This document shows, in pieces, positions 63,447 to 64,000 of a stretch of DNA of 64,000 bases (within the stretch, counting starts at the first letter, position 1; each line of letters begins with the position of its first letter). The position numbers and the translations under genes are program-made. The stretch spans positions 35,675,494-35,739,493 of the forward strand of contig OY776133.1 of NCBI GenBank assembly GCA_963675135.1, given 5' to 3'. The notes beneath the pieces were generated by a model. It was not told the origin of the DNA. It worked only from the letters and a program-made list of their open reading frames with translations, and ran no database searches. Source of the stretch: Galeopsis tetrahit. Lineage: Eukaryota; Streptophyta; Magnoliopsida; Lamiales; Lamiaceae.

Positions 63447-63890
63447 TAAAAACTTGAGACCATCTCATGGATCTTTTTCTGTGAGACGGATCCTTTTAAC
63501 CCATATTTCAAAATTTTGGATAGAATAATTCATATTTATTTTTCCAGATTTTGCTGGTTTGTAAAAAATGTGATAATGTTTAAGTAAAAAGTGATAATAT
63601 TTTTAACAAAAGTGACTATCACTTTTTACTTAAACACTATCACTATTTACTCAAACACTATCACTTTTTATATATAAAAGCCGTCTCACGGATCTCATTT
63701 TGTGAGACTGTCTCACCCAAGATTAGCCATTTTTAGGCAAAATCTTGTGTGAGACCGTCTCACGGATCCTTTTAACCCATATTTCAAAATTTTAGGTAGG
63801 ATAATCCATATTTATTTTTTCAGATTTTAGTTTGTAAAAAAAGTGATAATGCTTAAGTAAAATCCATATTTATTTTTCCTATTCTCTCGT
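63447..63890. mobile_element. GAGACNGTCTCA-type foldback MITE and partial second copy
   Basis: GAGACCATCTCATGGATC at the left and TGTGAGACTGTCTCACCC at about 63700 form inverted ends around a core with repeated AAGTGATAAT and TATCACTTTTTA. From 63738 a second, incomplete copy begins TGTGAGACCGTCTCACGGAT and repeats CCTTTTAACCCATATTTCAA. It interrupts the duplicated upstream region. The exact ends are uncertain. Confidence 0.7.
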
Positions 63891-64000
63891 AGGAGCGATG
63901 GGGTATTCACAAATTAATTACTTTTCCAATAAAGCTATGATCTCATCAACTTTTATATGTTCTTCCAAAAGCATTTTGATGAAAGATAATATGATGAGGT

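Larger units (their letters stand above)
62296..64000 (+). repeat. Duplicate of the region upstream of the membrane-protein gene
   Basis: Blocks match 13636-14640 in the same order: ACTTCATCAA with CCCTCTATTTTTA (62320-62370), then AGCATAAAATAATGGG, TTCATGAATTCAATTCCGAC and AAAATCCCTCTC (63376-63430). The next block is GGGTATTCACAAATTA with CCAATAAAGC and ATCAACTTTTATA...TTCCAAAAGCATTTTGA (63900-63975). MITEs interrupt it. In copy 1 the last block lies about 270 bp before the 149-aa gene. Confidence 0.75.

Overview
The window is nuclear DNA from a flowering plant, most likely a eudicot; an asterid such as a member of the Lamiales is possible, but the placement is weak. The evidence is spliced genes with short GT-AG introns, a plant-type Mediator subunit 7, very AT-rich intergenic DNA, and plant transposon families (CACTA, hAT, MULE, Stowaway, SIRE-like Copia, L1-type LINE, TRIM, SINE). 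Only two host genes are supported: MED7 (1736-5587, minus, five exons, complete) and a small single-exon gene for an unrecognised multi-pass membrane protein (14893-15342, plus). Almost everything else is mobile DNA, much of it resolvable by target-site duplications (TSDs).

Layout. 1-1735: gene-free, with two short tandem duplications. 1736-5587: MED7. About 5800-6620: a dispersed repeat that recurs inverted at 36196-36690. 6622-13490: a 5'-truncated L1-type LINE split by a solo LTR (7096-8708, TSD TTGCT) and by a hAT element (10623-12767, TSD GCTGGGGG). The hAT holds a MULE (11368-12467, TSD TTCAAGTAT), which carries the 5' part of an ALP1/HARBI1-like gene and a tRNA-type SINE. 13636-14640: repetitive upstream region of the membrane-protein gene with a clean SINE (14385-14506). 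15554-30344: a non-autonomous CACTA (TSD TGT) swollen by two Stowaways, a MULE-type MITE, a PBS-less Copia (18313-27881), a SIRE-type solo LTR (28292-29857, TSD ACCAT) and another MITE. 30477-34656: an RT-deleted LINE with a 19-bp TSD, an intact ORF1 and a template-switch-like mosaic 3' end. 34843-35513: two TRIMs in inverted orientation. 37278-38148: a small hAT. About 38170-61912: possibly one large degraded hAT-like unit holding a poly(A) retroposon, a recent deletion-derivative SIRE-like Copia (40280-49202, TSD GTTAT), a Copia-like solo LTR (49475-50702) and an 11-kb CACTA (50885-61847, TSD TAT). 62296-64000: sequence resembling the upstream region of the membrane-protein gene.

The 11-kb CACTA is the richest unit. 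It has palindromic CCGACGG/CCGTCGG subterminal repeats at both ends, a TATA promoter, a five-exon Transposase_24-type gene (one frameshift), a TNP2-type transposase gene (one frameshift and two in-frame stops), and an antisense intact GRF zinc-finger gene. A third, internal cluster of the same repeats lies exactly between the divergent GRF and TNP2 genes, like a shared promoter/operator. The 62.3-64.0 kb duplication suggests that a tandem paralogue of the membrane-protein gene lies just beyond the right edge, and that some 46 kb of transposons accumulated between the two copies.
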